Below, piece after piece: positions 11,002 through 23,510 of a DNA stretch of 64,000 bases. Source of the stretch: Allolobophora icterica (lineage: Eukaryota > Annelida > Clitellata > Crassiclitellata > Lumbricidae); contig OY744608.1 of assembly GCA_963556255.1 (NCBI GenBank), forward strand, positions 7,243,523 to 7,307,522, given 5' to 3'. The first letter of the stretch is position 1; each line of letters starts with the position of its first letter. The position numbers were made by a program, and so were the translations under genes. The notes under the pieces were generated by a model, which saw nothing but the letters and a program-made list of their open reading frames with translations, did no database searches and was not told where the DNA came from.

Positions 11002-11237
11002 TGTGCATGATAGACGAGTGGTTAGCGTGTGGAAATGTTAACCAGAGTGCCAAGAGTTCAAATCTCTGCAAGGGCAGACAGATATTTTGAGGTTTCTATT
11101 TAGCTAGCGCCCTTAGGAAACTCAACAATGAAATGAATGAAACCGTGGACCGTATATTGTCATTAGATTAGAGACTGGGGAGGTGCCTTACCTCAGGCCA
11201 TTGTATGCCAAGGTTAAGAAAAAGAAGTCGCCAAACC
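11002..11237 (+). repeat. SINE family B, diverged
   Basis: Head GACGAGTGGTTAGCGTGTGG, B-box-like AGTTCAAATCTCTGC, then GGGCAGA and TAAGAAAAAGAAGTCGC. A diverged copy. Confidence 0.6.
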
Positions 11238-12100
11238 TCTAGGTTAATAGCCTGGCATGCTAACTAGTGAAACATTTGTGCCCTTGCAATATTTTGATAT
11301 GAAAAGGGAATGATTTTGTCAGAATTCACTTAAGTGTAGTAAAGGAAAAGGGCATTTGAATTCACTCAAGTGTAGTAAAGGCCCAGTGTTCCATAATGGG
11401 ACTCAGGGGATGCGGTCATTTCTTTTTTTGTGGGTTTAGCCGGCAATAGATAAATCCCAAGGTCCTGGACACGGGGTCCTGGACACGGGGCTATCGCAGG
11501 ACTTGTCGTTGTCGGTGACTTCCTAGCATACGCTGGTACCAAAACAAACCGTTTTCCGACAAGGGCAGGTGTACAAACAACTTTCCCAGGGTCGTTATAC
11601 CATGTCACCCCCTCTCCTGCAACCGCTTGAACTTTGATCAAGTGTGTTATCCAAAGACCACCTCGGAGTACGAAGTGTGGATTTTGAGCCTCTTTTGCGA
11701 TGTTCGGTGCTTGCTGTTCAGAGTCTTTGGCAGGCCGTCGGTAGGTACTCCGTTGTGTGGCACTTCCATAAATTCAACTTACGGAAAAGAGGCATTTGAA
11801 TTACAGTACTTTCATACGCTGCTGTATACAAAATCCTTCATCATTCGATTGCTGTACAACTGCTCCGATATCTAATCTGTTAGTTTTGGTTCTAGTCATG
11901 GGCCTATGTAAAGTTTTATGCTTTTAGTTCAGATCTATAGATATTACTGCATTTTTAGTTAGACTTTTAACATTGTTTATAATATTGCATCGTTTTTTTC
12001 AGTGAAAGTGCATTACTTTTTGACTGTTGTATGCATTGCTATTGTGAAGTGTGGACGTTTGTCTCGTACTGATACTTACTTATTTATGTTATGATTAATA
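11238..12100. other. No gene seen
   Basis: Contains two small direct duplications (TTCACTTAAGTGTAGTAAAG at about 11325 and 11363; GTCCTGGACACGGG at 11462 and 11475). Open frames here lack splice context or family resemblance. Confidence 0.45.
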
Positions 12101-12108
12101 AGGTATTT

Positions 12109-12153
12109 ATATAATAATAATAATAATAATGATAATAATAAAAAAATAAATAA

Positions 12154-12200
<47 letters not shown>

Positions 12201-12202
12201 GA
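12109..12202 (+). repeat. (AAT)n microsatellite
   Basis: A TAA/AAT trinucleotide run joined to a retroelement 3' tail that reads GTATATAGCGCCTTAACTC. Confidence 0.9.
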
Positions 12203-12439
12203 CGGTTTGTATATAGCGCCTTAACTCAGATGAGGACGAAGGAAAGGGCGCTGTACATGAGTTCAAGAAGTCAGTATCAGTCATATATAACTGTTAAACG
12301 TGCTGATATATGAATTCCCCACGAAAGCGCCTTTAGTTGAACAAGTTGGTTGTCAATTATTTGCGAAACCAAACAAGGGAATAAGATGGGTCTCTCAGAC
12401 CTGATGGCAGGGCATTCTGCTTTTGTTGGCCGCCTAGAC

Positions 12440-12605
12440 GAAATCATCTTCCTCAGGACCTGCGGCTAGAGGTCCCTAGTCTTTCTCCCCTCAGTTCTGC
12501 AAGCGTCTGAAAACTTTGCTGTTCGTCAGTGATGACACTGACCCGGGTCGGAAGAGCCACTGACCTTTCTGAGTGGCGCTTTATAAATTTTCAATTACAA
12601 TTCCA
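12440..12605 (+). repeat. LINE 3'-end-like repeat
   Basis: Ends with GGCGCTTTATAAATTTTCAATTACAATT, the kind of tail carried by invertebrate LINEs and their SINE partners. Confidence 0.45.
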
Positions 12606-13465
12606 ATTCAACAGACGTGGACCAGGGTACACAAATGCATCTGAAACCACAAGTCAAATTATTTGATGGAAAGGATAAGCAGCTGGACAGAGAAAACTTC
12701 CCTTCTCCCTCCCTACCCCTTTCCTATCCATGTATACGAACTTGATATGCTGTGTCCGCCACTTGGTCACTTGCGGATAACAAAGTACATGTTTACTTTC
12801 TGTTTCACAAATATTAACATGTTACATAAGTATGCAAGAATACAGCGGTTAATTGTCGTTGCTTGAACGTGCCTGAAAGTAAAAGTAATGCTGTCATGTG
12901 GGAAAAAGTATTTCAGCACAGGGCCAAACAGTGGTGGAGACTGTCACCACCATGCCACCGTCACAATACAAAATTAGGCCTATGGTTTCAAGGGATGATT
13001 TTTAAATATCCGAGAATGTATGCTATATAAGTGAAAGTTCTCAAGTGACGGAAGCAGAGATATTAAGCTAATTAGACGAAATGGTTGGCTGTTCAAATGA
13101 ACGCTTGAAATTGAAAGCACAAGCAAAGAGTTACGATAAATGATTAAATGTCCATTTGAATTTATGCGGGTTCAAATGAGGGCTTTTAAAAAACTTTGGC
13201 AGTTCAACAGGAAACTGGAAATGTGATAAATTTTGTTGCTTAACCAGAAACTACTCTTAAATGTTAGGTGTGGAAACTGCAGGAACACTTTTTGGCTGAA
13301 TGCTTGCAAGTGCCGCTACAGTATTAAAACTAATGTGTGGAAAGAGCAGACAGCAATAGACTCCGAATGCTGTAAACACATTTGTCTGGTGATAAACTGC
13401 AGTCACTATGGCCTGCAGTCAGATATCAAGTAAAACAATGTGGAAGTCATGGGACTGAATGTGCT
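12606..13465. other. No gene seen
   Basis: AT-rich. The frame at 13233-13433 is open but has no acceptor-donor pair or recognisable family. Confidence 0.45.
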
Positions 13466-13570
13466 TTAACACTCATTCATTCATTCATTCATTCATTCTG
13501 TAAATTTATATAGTGCTTCTTCAAGAGACCTACTCAGAGGCGCTCCCCTAAACAGTTCATGGTGGTTAAG
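13466..13570 (+). repeat. (TTCA)n and retroelement 3' tail
   Basis: (ATTC)n is followed by TATATAGTGCTTCTTCAAGAG and CTCAGAGGCGCTCC, a tail module that recurs across the window (15650, 19490, 21580, 59060). Confidence 0.65.
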
Positions 13571-14211
13571 CTAACTTGTATCCAGCGTGGTTTAAACAGT
13601 TCTAGATGTATCCAACCAAATCCAGATGATCCGATATCCTACTAAGTTTAGGTAGTTCTAGATAGCCGATATTCTCCTAATTTGAGGTAGTTATGGCACT
13701 TCTAGATGTCGCATCCCCTCTGAAGCCGAATTGGAATTTAAAAAAAGTTGATCCATGTGATGTATTCTGATGTGAAATACTGCCTTCGAAATCCTCTTTA
13801 TATTCCCAAGAGGAGTTGCATGTAGACTGGAAGTCCTGACTGACCTATAAAGGGTGTCTACACCTTTGTATTCTGGGCTATGTATGCTAACGGGTCATTA
13901 TTGAACTGTTTCCTGCTGTGAACTATATGGCAGGCCGACTTGTATTTGCGCGTCCAAGCTTTAATTTAAATCTTCTGGACTGCTAATTAATCATGCCGGC
14001 TGAAATTTATTGTAAACAAAGCAGGAAGGACTAGGGCAAAAGGAAGGGTTTGTTGGGAGGAGGAAGTTGTCTGGCAGAATGCCAAACCTTGGAAATGTCA
14101 CCTATGGTTCCGGTAAGTTCCAGTGGCTTAATTGGAGTAATTGGCTGTCATAAAGTTGGTTCCTAGTTCCTGTCTAGTTCCAATGACTGATATGAAAAGC
14201 TCACTGATGGG

Positions 14212-14291
<80 letters not shown>

Positions 14292-14330
14292 TCACACACA
14301 CACAACACACAGTCACAATACGTAGGTGTG
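14212..14330 (+). repeat. (TA)n and (CACA)n microsatellite
   Basis: About 70 bp of TA is followed by CACACACTCACACACACA. The open frames in several readings are artefacts of the repeat. Confidence 0.95.
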
Positions 14331-14719
14331 TGCGTGGGTGGGTGCGTGCCGCCATTCATATTCATGAGCAGGCAGTCCCACGCACATTTGCATATATATA
14401 CAAACATGAACCTGTGCTGATGCTGTTATTGGGAGTCATCTCAAGAACCAGGTTATAATGAGGTTCTGTTTAATATGAAGTGTTCCTCTTCTGTAGCTGA
14501 ATTAATTTAAGATACATAATCCATATCCGTTACCATTTTATACCAGAAATTGTTTTATGATGAAGCATAACGAGACTAAAGTGTACCTTTATGTGAGTGT
14601 ACGTACGTATACATACTATGTACACACATATTTGCATATAGAGCAATAATCAAATATGTAGTATACTGATACATACATACATACATGCATACACACTCGT
14701 ACATACAGATGCTTTGACC

Positions 14720-14895
14720 AAACGTGTTATTGAGCACACTATCTAATGACCAGGCATCATCAATCGATGGCACTGAGCAACTGTGAGTGAAGGACTTGCT
14801 CAAGGTCCTACACAGTAACCATCTCATGGAGAGGACGCTTGAACCCCTGTACTCCGTGTCACAAGGATGTCACCAATTGGCTACCATGCCCCACA
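14720..14895 (-). repeat. SINE family C
   Basis: Reverse copy with GAAGGACTTGCTCAAGGTC, GCTTGAACCCCTGTACTCC and the head region GCTACCATGCCCC. Confidence 0.7.
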
Positions 14896-15059
14896 TGAGA
14901 GATGATTGTACCTGTCGGAAGGCACGTGTTGTCTTTTTGCCCTGGCGTAGGCCGGTCGAAGGAGGAGACACAGCCATCGATCTTTCCACTTTAGGACCTA
15001 TGCCAGTTTGTTGGTTGCACTGGCACGAGACCTTTGTCCTGCCTTCTTGTTTGGTTATA

Positions 15060-15200
15060 ATGTGTTTTTGGATGGATGCAGAGTTTAACGACATCTTATG
15101 GCAACAGAGGCTGTTGACATCGGCAGAAATTAATTTGAAGAGTTCTTTCCATTCGTATGGCATAATACAGCTATACCACTGCAACTCTTTGGCATGACCG
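15060..15200 (+). repeat. Unclassified interspersed repeat (family E)
   Basis: The segment TTTAACGACATCTTATGGCA through GTTGACATCGGCAGAAATTA recurs at 61222-61300. It was not assigned to a class. Confidence 0.5.
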
Positions 15201-15649
15201 TGTTTATGCCCTGGTAATCCGTTGATAGCATTGGACGCAAATCCTCATCCACAGAAGCAAAACGATCCGGCTTAAGTCTTCTATGTAGTCATACACGCGG
15301 AGTGATCTATGACCGGGGATTGTTAGGTACTGTGGTGTTTAAAGATTTATCTTAAAAGCTTCTCAGAAAACTGATGTAAGGGACTGGTTGTGTGTATCGC
15401 AATGGTAGTTTTGACTCTGGATGCTGGTAAATGTAGATGTATGTATCCATCTGTCTTTATTATCTGTCTATCTCTTTCTAGATGCTTCGTGGTGTCTTTT
15501 AGGTGCCTCACAAAAACTGTGCTTGATAGACTCTGTGATGTCAAAGGTCTTTATTACTCATTAAGAACATCAAGTTCATCTTGAAGACAAAACATTGCTA
15601 CATACGTACATATGCTTGTGTACATGCATGCATACATACATAATGTAAT

Positions 15650-15760
15650 GTAATCGCATATTTATATAGTGCCTATTCAAGAGAAACTGATCAGAGGCGC
15701 TCTCGACCTAACGATGGAAAGCCAGGATCGAACAAAATGGTTTTCAAGTGCTTACGGAAT
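15650..15760 (+). repeat. Retroelement 3' tail
   Basis: TATTTATATAGTGCCTATTC and TCAGAGGCGCTCTCGACC, as at 13500. Confidence 0.55.
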
Positions 15761-16439
15761 AGTGTGTATGTCGACCTCTGTTGAGCTTGCCGAATGTGCC
15801 GGTTTAGATCTGTTTTATTGGATAGAGGTTCCATAAAATACCTTTAAAAATACATACCGAAGTACATGTGCATTGATGTCTGCTGTAGATTAGACATTAC
15901 TTTTGAGAGTGTGCTTACCGAGATGTATTCTGACTAGAAATTAAACAGTAGGGGGATTATTAGAAAGCATCCTAAGTCTAGAAGAAGTCTTACTGAGGCC
16001 GTTACCAGGAAGCGGTAATCCCCATGTTTATTTTGAACAGTGCTTTATTCTGTAGTCCGATTCTGGCGCACTTGCAGTGATTGTCAGCCAGGATGCATTT
16101 GTATGGTATAATTACTCTCTGTTGATTCCTTGATGTTATACATTGAGATTGCAATTGAAACTCATCTCTTTGAAATTGCTTACCCACCATGCATACAGAG
16201 CCTGGCTTATGTATGGTTCACTTGATCTATCGGGTTTCGATGAGGCTTCTCCAACCGATTATGATTTCTGATTTCGATTTTAATCTAATCGACCGTTGAC
16301 TGATGTCGTGGACATTATGATAACAACGCTATGTCCAGAAGTCATTGGATTAGATTTCTCAATGTCTGACCTAGTGGGGGAATTGTACTCATGGGCCACA
16401 GATTCCGAATTGGCATTCCTCATTCTCAATCCCCATTCA

Positions 16440-16612
16440 GTAAGTTATGCAGGATAAATCCAAGACACTCAATGCAGAGAGTAGAGGTTCGACCCTCGCC
16501 TCGAGACAGTTACTTTGTAGGGGCGTTGAGCAAGGCCTTCACTGACAGTGGCTCATCGCCACCGGTTGATCATCTGATAGTGGCTTTTAATAAATGCTTA
16601 ATAAAACCATAC
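16440..16612 (+). repeat. SINE family C
   Basis: Contains a B-box-like GAGGTTCGACCCTCGCC, then AGCAAGGCCTTCACTGAC, CATCGCCACCGGTTGATCAT and the tail GCTTTTAATAAATGCTTAAT. Confidence 0.7.
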
Positions 16613-16682
16613 TTTAAAGATGTTCGGTTTTGCTGAGGCTGGCCTGAGTGTGCTTCACTGCAGGTGTTACAGAACATAACTA

Positions 16683-16919
16683 TTTTATTTATTTATTTAT
16701 TTATTCCGGATATTTCTATAGCACCTCTCGAAGTCAACTACTCAGAGGCGCTCCCGACTACAGCATTTGATACTGTGCCGGAATTTTCACGCCGAAGCGC
16801 CACGAGCAATTGCGAGTGAAGGACTTGCCCAAGGTCCGTACGCAGCGGCTAGAGTGGGATTCGAACCTGCAACTCTCCGGTCACAAGGCGCCGAACTTAC
16901 CACTGAGCCACCACGCCCA
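16683..16919 (-). repeat. tRNA-derived SINE, family A (near full length)
   Basis: On the minus strand it reads GGGCGTGGTGGCTCAGTGGT (A box), GGTTCGAATCCCAC (B box), ACCTTGGGCAAGTCC (resembling the conserved core of vertebrate CORE/V-SINEs), then GGGAGCGCCTCTGAGTAG and GAGGTGCTATAGAAATATCC, with a TAAA-type tail. It is highly similar to 28711-28946 and 30905-31129, suggesting recent activity. Confidence 0.85.
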
Positions 16920-16934
16920 CATGACTTAAGAACA

Positions 16935-17243
16935 TAGAAGAAGGAAAAGAGCAGTCCCTTAAGCTAGCCTGAGGAGGCAACCATGGGTACGGGTATGAAG
17001 TGTTAGTGACTTCCTTTTCATAGCTTAGGCCTGCAAGCCCTGCATGTGAGGGCAGTTGACCAGTCTTCCTCCTCGCTGTCTCATCTTCCCATCGACAATA
17101 TACGGTCAGTGTACTCATTATAGCTGAGTTGGCTAGGGGACGGAGGTGGAGCAAATGTAACAAATGTCTGCCCTGGTGGCGAATTGACCCCCTACGTGTA
17201 GACTGATAGCCCAGCACGCTAACCACTGGTCTATTGCGCACTC
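16935..17243 (-). repeat. tRNA-derived SINE, family B (reference copy)
   Basis: The best full-length reverse copy. The minus strand starts near GGGAGTGCGCAATAGACC, then GTGGTTAGCGTGCTGG (A box), a B-box region, the body around CCGAGGCTAAGAAAATGAAG in sister copies, and ends CTTAAGGGACTGCTC followed by a TTC-rich tail. About eighteen copies or fragments are in this window, which makes it the commonest interspersed repeat here. Confidence 0.85.
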
Positions 17244-18160
17244 CCTTAACAGAGGTTTCACAGCACTCGGCTCTGTAGCCATGCAATTTGAATTTAAAGA
17301 ACCACTGCATAGAAGCGGTAATTGCCCACAGAACGAGAGGAAGTATGAAAAGGCTTGTGATCATTTGTTGTTTTTCTTATGATGAGGCCTGTGGGAGGGG
17401 GTTGTTGGGGTGGGGTAGTCGGGTTGGGATGGATTTCAGTTGCTTTGGAATATTCTTTGGGGCGTCTCGGTATCGGGTGTCCAAACCGGGGCAAAGAATT
17501 TGGTTCAGGCGACGTTTAAATGCCCTATTTTGGTGGTTAACGATGTGGGGGAGGGGAGAGTTGTATGTGTCATGTGTCTAAAATTGCTAAATATTTACCA
17601 GCTATGGACAAGTGTTAATCATCATCCTAGCTTGTGTCGAAGTCCAAATGCTTTCCTCTTCTTATCTTCAGTAAGGCGTGTAATGGTCTCAATGTACCAT
17701 TTTTGAGAAATTTTACGCCGTTCAGAGGAACATTATTTGTGTAATTATTTTCTAAAATGCATCCGTATTTGTGACTTTTACACCGAGCGGAGTAAGATTT
17801 TGAGACAGCGTTATCGAGTTTGAACGAAATGACCTATCCTCATTTGAAGGCAATGCTGGGTTTCTGTAATTTCATGCGTCGACTCATTAAGTCTGTTTTC
17901 GACATTTGAACTTTTTCTTCAGTTTTGTTCAGGCATTTGCAACAAATTTGATCTAATCATATTTGATTACTTCTTAGGCGCAATTATCGTTATATACGAG
18001 GCATCAATCTTAGACATTAATAAAAAAAATTATTCAATAGTTACAATTAGACTATGCAATTTTCCTAGTGTGGTGGGTGGCTGCTGGTTGATGCGTCAAC
18101 AGAAAAACAGATCCAAGTTCAATGACCAGCAATCATTTCTTACAGTTTACTCAGTTTACA
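17244..18160. other. No gene seen
   Basis: Open frames of 60-100 codons occur on both strands but none has matching splice sites or a recognisable family. Confidence 0.4.
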
Positions 18161-18164
18161 CGAC

Positions 18165-18480
18165 CCTTTTTTCTTTGACCTCTGCAGCAGCTGTGCTGCA
18201 ATGTTATATAAATATTATTATTATTATTATTATTACTATTGTTATTATTATTAGCCTCAAGGACCAAGGTACCTAAGATTTCTGAGGAATTACAAAATTA
18301 TATCGGAGATTACAAAAAAAATTCTGGGACGGCTAGAACTCGTCATTATTATTATATTTGTTGTTATTAGATTATTATTAATAATTTATTGTCATTATTA
18401 TTATCATTGCTATTATTTTTTTTATTATTATCATAATTATTATTTAATATTATGATAAGTTATCGGCATCATTTGATTTT
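18165..18480 (+). repeat. LINE-type tail and (ATT)n microsatellite
   Basis: CTGTGCTGCAATGTTATATAAAT is followed by (ATT)n, the usual end of CR1/L2-type elements, then further degenerate ATT-rich sequence. Confidence 0.65.
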
Positions 18481-18904
18481 GAACCCTGATCACAGTGGCA
18501 GTCAGCCATATTAAATGTGATCTACTGGTTTATACAGGACCTCCTTATAATGTTTCTATGGATGTATGCTTGTATGTATGTATATATGCTTGTATGTGTG
18601 TACTGGCATGTGTGTCTGTGTGCATGTAACCAGACTCTTAATAAGCACCTGTTAAGTACCTCTCAGAACTGCAGTCCTTGCCAGACTAATTGGTAGTACA
18701 GGTCATTAAGAACAACATTTTCATATCTTAGTAAGTAAGGCTCAGATAAGAAGGGGTAAAGTCACCACCATCACAGGGACCATTATCTTTTGGAGTTCTG
18801 AAGCCAGCCATTTGGTTGGGTTCATATGGATGGGTGCAAATATTCATGGCGTTCTCGTTGGCATTCTTGTTGGTCTTTTTTTAAATCTGGTACTTTTATG
18901 TTTG

Positions 18905-19245
18905 TCCAAGCCTTGTTATGTCTTCATTTGTGTTGTCCGTTCTTCATTTGAGTTGTCAGTTCTTTATTTGTGTTGTCAGTTCTTCATTTGTGTTGTCAGT
19001 TCTTCATTTGTGTTGTCAGTTCTTCATTTGTGTTGTCAGTTCTTCATTTGTGTTGTCAGTTCTTCATTTGTGTTGTCAGTTCTTCATTTGTGTTGTCAGT
19101 TCTTCATTTGTGTTGCCAGTTCTTCATTTATGTTGTCAGTTTTTATTTATGTTGTCAGTTCTTCATTTGTGTTGTCAGTTCTTCATGTGTATTGCCAGTT
19201 CTTCATTTATGTTGTCAGTTTTTTGTTTATGTTGTCAGTTTGGAA
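18905..19245 (+). repeat. 20-bp minisatellite
   Basis: About 16 tandem copies of TTCTTCATTTGTGTTGTCAG. The central nine or so look identical, and the edges (18920-18960, 19100-19245) are diverged. Because 20 is not a multiple of 3 and the unit lacks stops, all three plus frames stay open, giving spurious proteins. Confidence 0.95.
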
Positions 19246-19478
19246 TAGTTGTCTTCAGCTGGTTCTCTTTACAATTAAACACGCATATAATTATGCTTCA
19301 TTAAGACAAGAATACTGACTATGTGACATGATTCGGTCTTGGACCCAAAGTTTCTTCAGTGATCAGAACATGCCCACATTGTAAACACAGCTGTGTCACT
19401 AGATAGTAATTGGTACATGGTTCAGAAAACCGGTTCTACCGGATCATTGCACCCTTAAAGGCACGTGTGGTAATAGTA

Positions 19479-19695
19479 ACTGTAACTTTATATAGCGCCA
19501 CTTCAGAGAGACTCCTCCCGTCCCTCTGGATTGATCTCCCTTCCATGACTCGTTCTCAGATCCTAACTGGGGGCATTGCTACTACTTCTCGCTGTCTTAA
19601 GACTTTTCTTTTCTCACGGGCTCCTCGCACTGGGAGCGCCTCTGATTAGGTTGTACTGCGACAGGCGCTGTATAAATTCGTAAATACAATACAAT
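19479..19695 (+). mobile_element. LINE 3' end (C-terminus of the reverse-transcriptase ORF plus tail)
   Basis: The frame reads LWIDLPSMTRSQ, then RCLKTFLFS, then a stop at 19647. This matches the well-known C-terminal pattern LWNxLP...FKxxLKTxLF of CR1/L2-type LINEs. After the stop comes GGCGCTGTATAAATTCGTAA. The upstream part is missing (5' truncation) and begins within another tail module (TATATAGCGCCACTTC). Confidence 0.75.
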
Positions 19696-19699
19696 AGAA

Positions 19700-20690
19700 T
19701 ACTCGTCAGAGGCGCTGTGATGTCTGGAGAGGGGATATATAGCAGACTGATGACGATCCATAGGTGTAATTATTATTTAATTAAGAAACCTCTAGAGAGG
19801 AACGTTACTCGTTAGTGTAGAAATTGTTTAAGTATCTTGCAAAGTCGCTGTTTAGCGCAAGATCTGTAGACTTTTGGAATGGTTTGGCTAATACTACATG
19901 GAAGCCATGGCTGCGTCTAGACTCTAAAGGGAAGCTAAGAAGGATTTACTGTTTAGCATTTCAGGTAATTTATAGTTGTTCCAAGGTAGCTTGATGTCTG
20001 AAGTACTGATGTGGCTAGAATGCTTATAGACATAAAATGTGTGGCTTCAACACACATTCAGTAATTACCTACTGCAAGAGATGTTTTTTTTATCCAGCAT
20101 GAAGGGCCAGATTACTGTATGGCTGTAGGGGACAGTGGCTCTGCTTTTTCAAACGGGTAACTTCTCATAAAAGACATTACCCTTAAGTGTGTGTGGGTAT
20201 GGTTCCTTTCAAAACCGCTTAGGGGTGATTGAAGGCCATTTTAGAATTATTTATAACTGCTTTCCGTCAATTGTGATGACACATTGTGAGTCGTTGTTTG
20301 ACGTTTTAGCGACAGCTGTCCCTGATTTATCCGGGTATTTTGTCACTGCTGTTTGACCTCTTGACCTGTCACGTGTCCCCATGGGCGGAATAACCGGTTT
20401 TTCCTTGCATTGACTTTGATTTTGTTTGACAAGGAGTGTCTCTTGTCTGTTGATCGTCTATGTGCTGGTTGGTTTTGGGTTTTTTGGCATTAGGAAGAGT
20501 GATATTGGTACTCTGCTTAAGCACTGTCATCTCTTTGGAGCACTGTAGCTGATTGGTCACAGTGCTGGCCTTGTGATGCTGAGAGTTCGGTTTCAACCTT
20601 CCCAAGACGGTTAAAGATGCGTGATCCCACAGGAGTTAATACAATAGCCTGTTTTGATCCTCGGTGCTAAATGTTTGGAAACCAAGGATC
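19700..20690. other. No gene seen
   Basis: No exon or clear repeat was recognised. Confidence 0.45.
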
Positions 20691-20699
20691 TAATGTTGT

Positions 20700-20825
20700 G
20701 CATTAAAGGACTTGCTCAAGGTACCTTCACACGGTCGTCTCAGAAGTTTCGAACCCCTACTCTCCATGTTACAGGCCGATAGCTCTATCAAATTGGCTAT
20801 AGCTATCCGTGCCCCACAAACATCT
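20700..20825 (-). repeat. SINE family C
   Basis: AAAGGACTTGCTCAAGG, TTTCGAACCCCTACTCTCC and the head GGCTATAGCTATCCGTGCCC. Confidence 0.65.
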
Positions 20826-21178
20826 GCTGTAGCACCGTTACATTGTGTAAATCATAGTCATAATCTTCAGAGAGAATTTACTACTACAGTTTTTAATTGA
20901 ACTGCCTGAGTAGTACTATTCCTCGAGAGCCGCCGGAAACTGACCAGAACTGGTCACGGTCATTTGCATAGTAGCCTACAGTCACAATTATTCGTGATAT
21001 ACCGGCAGATGGACAGACATGCTCTACGGTTTGGTCATGCAGACAGAGTACCAAGCGACTGAAAGAGTACCGGGTGACCAGCAGAGTACCAAGTGACTGA
21101 CAGAGTACCGAGTGACCAAATGCTACACAAATATATAGTAAATGCAAGATACGCATGAAAGAAACAAAGCCATGCAAG

Positions 21179-21378
21179 CAGAGGCGTAACTTTGGTATAA
21201 AAAGTGGGGGTACCAATTTCTTACAAACACAAAGCAAGGCGGAGATTGCAATCTCTGGGAAAGCACAATAATAAAATATTCATTGGCATCGTTCAAAAAG
21301 TGGGGGGTACGGTACCCCAGTCCAAAAAGTGGGGGGGGGTACGGGTACCCATCGTACCCCCCACAAATTACGCCTATG
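21179..21378 (+). mobile_element. Non-autonomous hAT element, same family as 4592-4917
   Basis: Starts CAGAGGCGTAACTTTGG and ends ATTACGCCTATG. Flanking 8-mers CATGCAAG (21171-21178) and CGTGCAAG (21379-21386) agree at 7 of 8 positions, fitting a diverged target duplication. Confidence 0.8.
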
Positions 21379-21387
21379 CGTGCAAGG

Positions 21388-21545
21388 TTTCCATTTGTAA
21401 CTCGGAGACTATGGGTTCGAGCCTACTCCCCTGAGCTGGTTGGTTAGTGTCTATAGGGACCTTGAGCAAGTCCTTCACTCACTGTTATTCATCGCCATTG
21501 GTTGACGCTTGGCCATCAGATAGTGGCACTTAATAAATGCATAGT
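21388..21545 (+). repeat. SINE family C, partial
   Basis: Contains CTCGGAGACTATGGGTTCGA, ACCTTGAGCAAGTCCTTCAC, CATCGCCATTGGTTGACGCT and a tail with AATAAATGCATAGTGATAAT. Confidence 0.65.
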
Positions 21546-21796
21546 GATAATAATAATGATCATGAGTAATTATTATTAAGGAGCTTTTATATAGCACCCC
21601 TTCAAGGTGATCTACTTAGGAGCGCTTCAATGACAATGAGAGTAATTATAAGGCATGATAATAATGATAATAATATTAGCAATAATAATATGCTGGACAG
21701 AAATATAAACGAATGCATGACCAGAGACTTGACAAGTGATTGAAAGGAATGGAGATCATTTATGTGCAGCCATTACCGATGGTGGTGTTGGTGGTG

Positions 21797-22231
21797 TTGA
21801 TGATTTGTTTATATGTATATATGTAATTGTGTGTGTGTGTGTGTGTGGTGTTGATGATTTGTTTATACGTATATATGTAATTGTGTGTGTGTGTGTGTGT
21901 GTGTGTGGGTGTGGGTGTGTGTGTGTGTGTGGGTGAGTGAGTGAGTGAGTGAGTGAGTGAGTGAGTGAGTGAGTGAGTGAGTGAGTGAGTGAGTGAGTGA
22001 GTGAGTGAGTGAGTGAGTGAGTGAGTGAGTGAGTGGAGCTCATATATATTTGCTAGTGACCTAGACAAGGTAATGCAACTGACCTGAGTAGAAAAGTGAT
22101 GGTGATGATGATGAGGAGGAGGAGGAGGAGGAGGAGGAGGAGGAGGAGAAGGAGGAGGTGGACGATGATGATACAGAATGGGTGAACTGACCCTTCTGAC
22201 CTCCGATGATTTGTTTATATGTATATATGTA

Positions 22232-22277
<46 letters not shown>

Positions 22278-22588
22278 AGTGAGTGAGTGAGTGAGTGAGT
22301 GAGTGAGTGAGTGAGTGAGTGAGTGAGTGAGTGAGTGAGTGAGTGAGTTAGTGAGTGAGTTAGTGAGTGAGTGAGTGAGTTAGTGAGTGAGTGAGTGAGT
22401 GAGTGGAGCTCATATATATTTGCTAGTGACCTAGACAAGGTAATGCAACTGACCTGAGTAGAAAAGTGATGGTGATGGTGATGATGATGATGATGAGGAG
22501 GAGGAGGAGGAGGAGGAGGAGGAGGAGGAGGAGGAGGTGGACGATGATGATGATGATACAGAATGGGTGAACTGACCCTCCTGACCTC
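21797..22588 (+). repeat. Block duplication with (GT)n, (GAGT)n and (GGA)n arrays
   Basis: Two units of about 370 bp (21848-22203 and 22204-22588) each contain TTGTTTATATGTATATATGT-type sequence, (GT)n, (GAGT)n, GGAGCTCATATATATTTGCT, (GGA)n and GAATGGGTGAACTGACCC. A third partial start lies at 21797. Confidence 0.9.
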
Positions 22589-22929
22589 CGGTTGATTCTT
22601 TGAAGTAAGACGGATGAGTCACTGATATGGTGGACATCTGTAGCCGGCTTCCTTCCATCCCTTGGGGCGTTGTTTGGGAGCAGCCGAGGGAGGGCAGAAT
22701 GCCAGGCCCCCTGGAGAATAGAAGGTAATCAACTAATGACCTGAAACTTATCTAATCTCAGACTTTATTCCAGGTAACCCAACCACATATAGGAAATCCA
22801 CTGACCTCTATATGTACATGTATATATGTATATATGATACTCACGTTTGTATATATATTTTTATATACATACAAGATACACATTCAGGCCGAGGTTCATG
22901 TGTATTTACAACAGTAAAGCTATTTATAC

Positions 22930-22930
22930 A

Positions 22931-22989
<59 letters not shown>

Positions 22990-23168
22990 GAGTTTGCCAA
23001 GTATAGGCATATATATATATATAAAACTTAAAATTATGTACAGTATATAACGGTTATAACCTATATAATTAAGTTTCTGATTGGTATATAAATCACTGTA
23101 CAGTGTCCAGTTTGTTTACAATTAACTCTATGTATGCATATAATGTCCACTAGGAAGAATGAATATGC

Positions 23169-23202
<34 letters not shown>
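22930..23202 (+). repeat. (TA)n microsatellites
   Basis: TA runs at 22934-22988 and 23173-23202, separated by AT-rich sequence. Confidence 0.9.
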
Positions 23203-23205
<3 letters not shown>

Positions 23206-23510
23206 CACACACAGGCTTAACCACAGGCAGCTTATTGGCGGCGAGCTGGATGTATTGAATTGTCAGCCATTTTCTGGGCAGATTGCCAGACGTCTGACGC
23301 GGTCGACTGGACATCAGCTGGACTCAGTTGGTATGGGCAGCTGATGGTTTGGAAATGAGTGCAGCTGAGTAGAATCTCTGGGGGAAATAGCGCCAACAGA
23401 GGAGGACAGTCTTATCAGGGACAGGGTTTGCAAAGGAAGTTTCTTATCTGTGGGGCTCAGCCTACCTTGGATGGCGGGAGATTCGGGGTTATTTTGCCTC
23501 TGTTGCCCTG

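Noticed and set aside
18812..19318. Cys/Val-rich 168-codon protein with repeats
   Set aside because: A 20-bp minisatellite open in all three frames; the 'protein' is the same repeat read in shifted frames.
21756..22658. THSLTHSL and poly-Ser proteins on the minus strand
   Set aside because: Translations of (GAGT)n and (GGA)n microsatellites.
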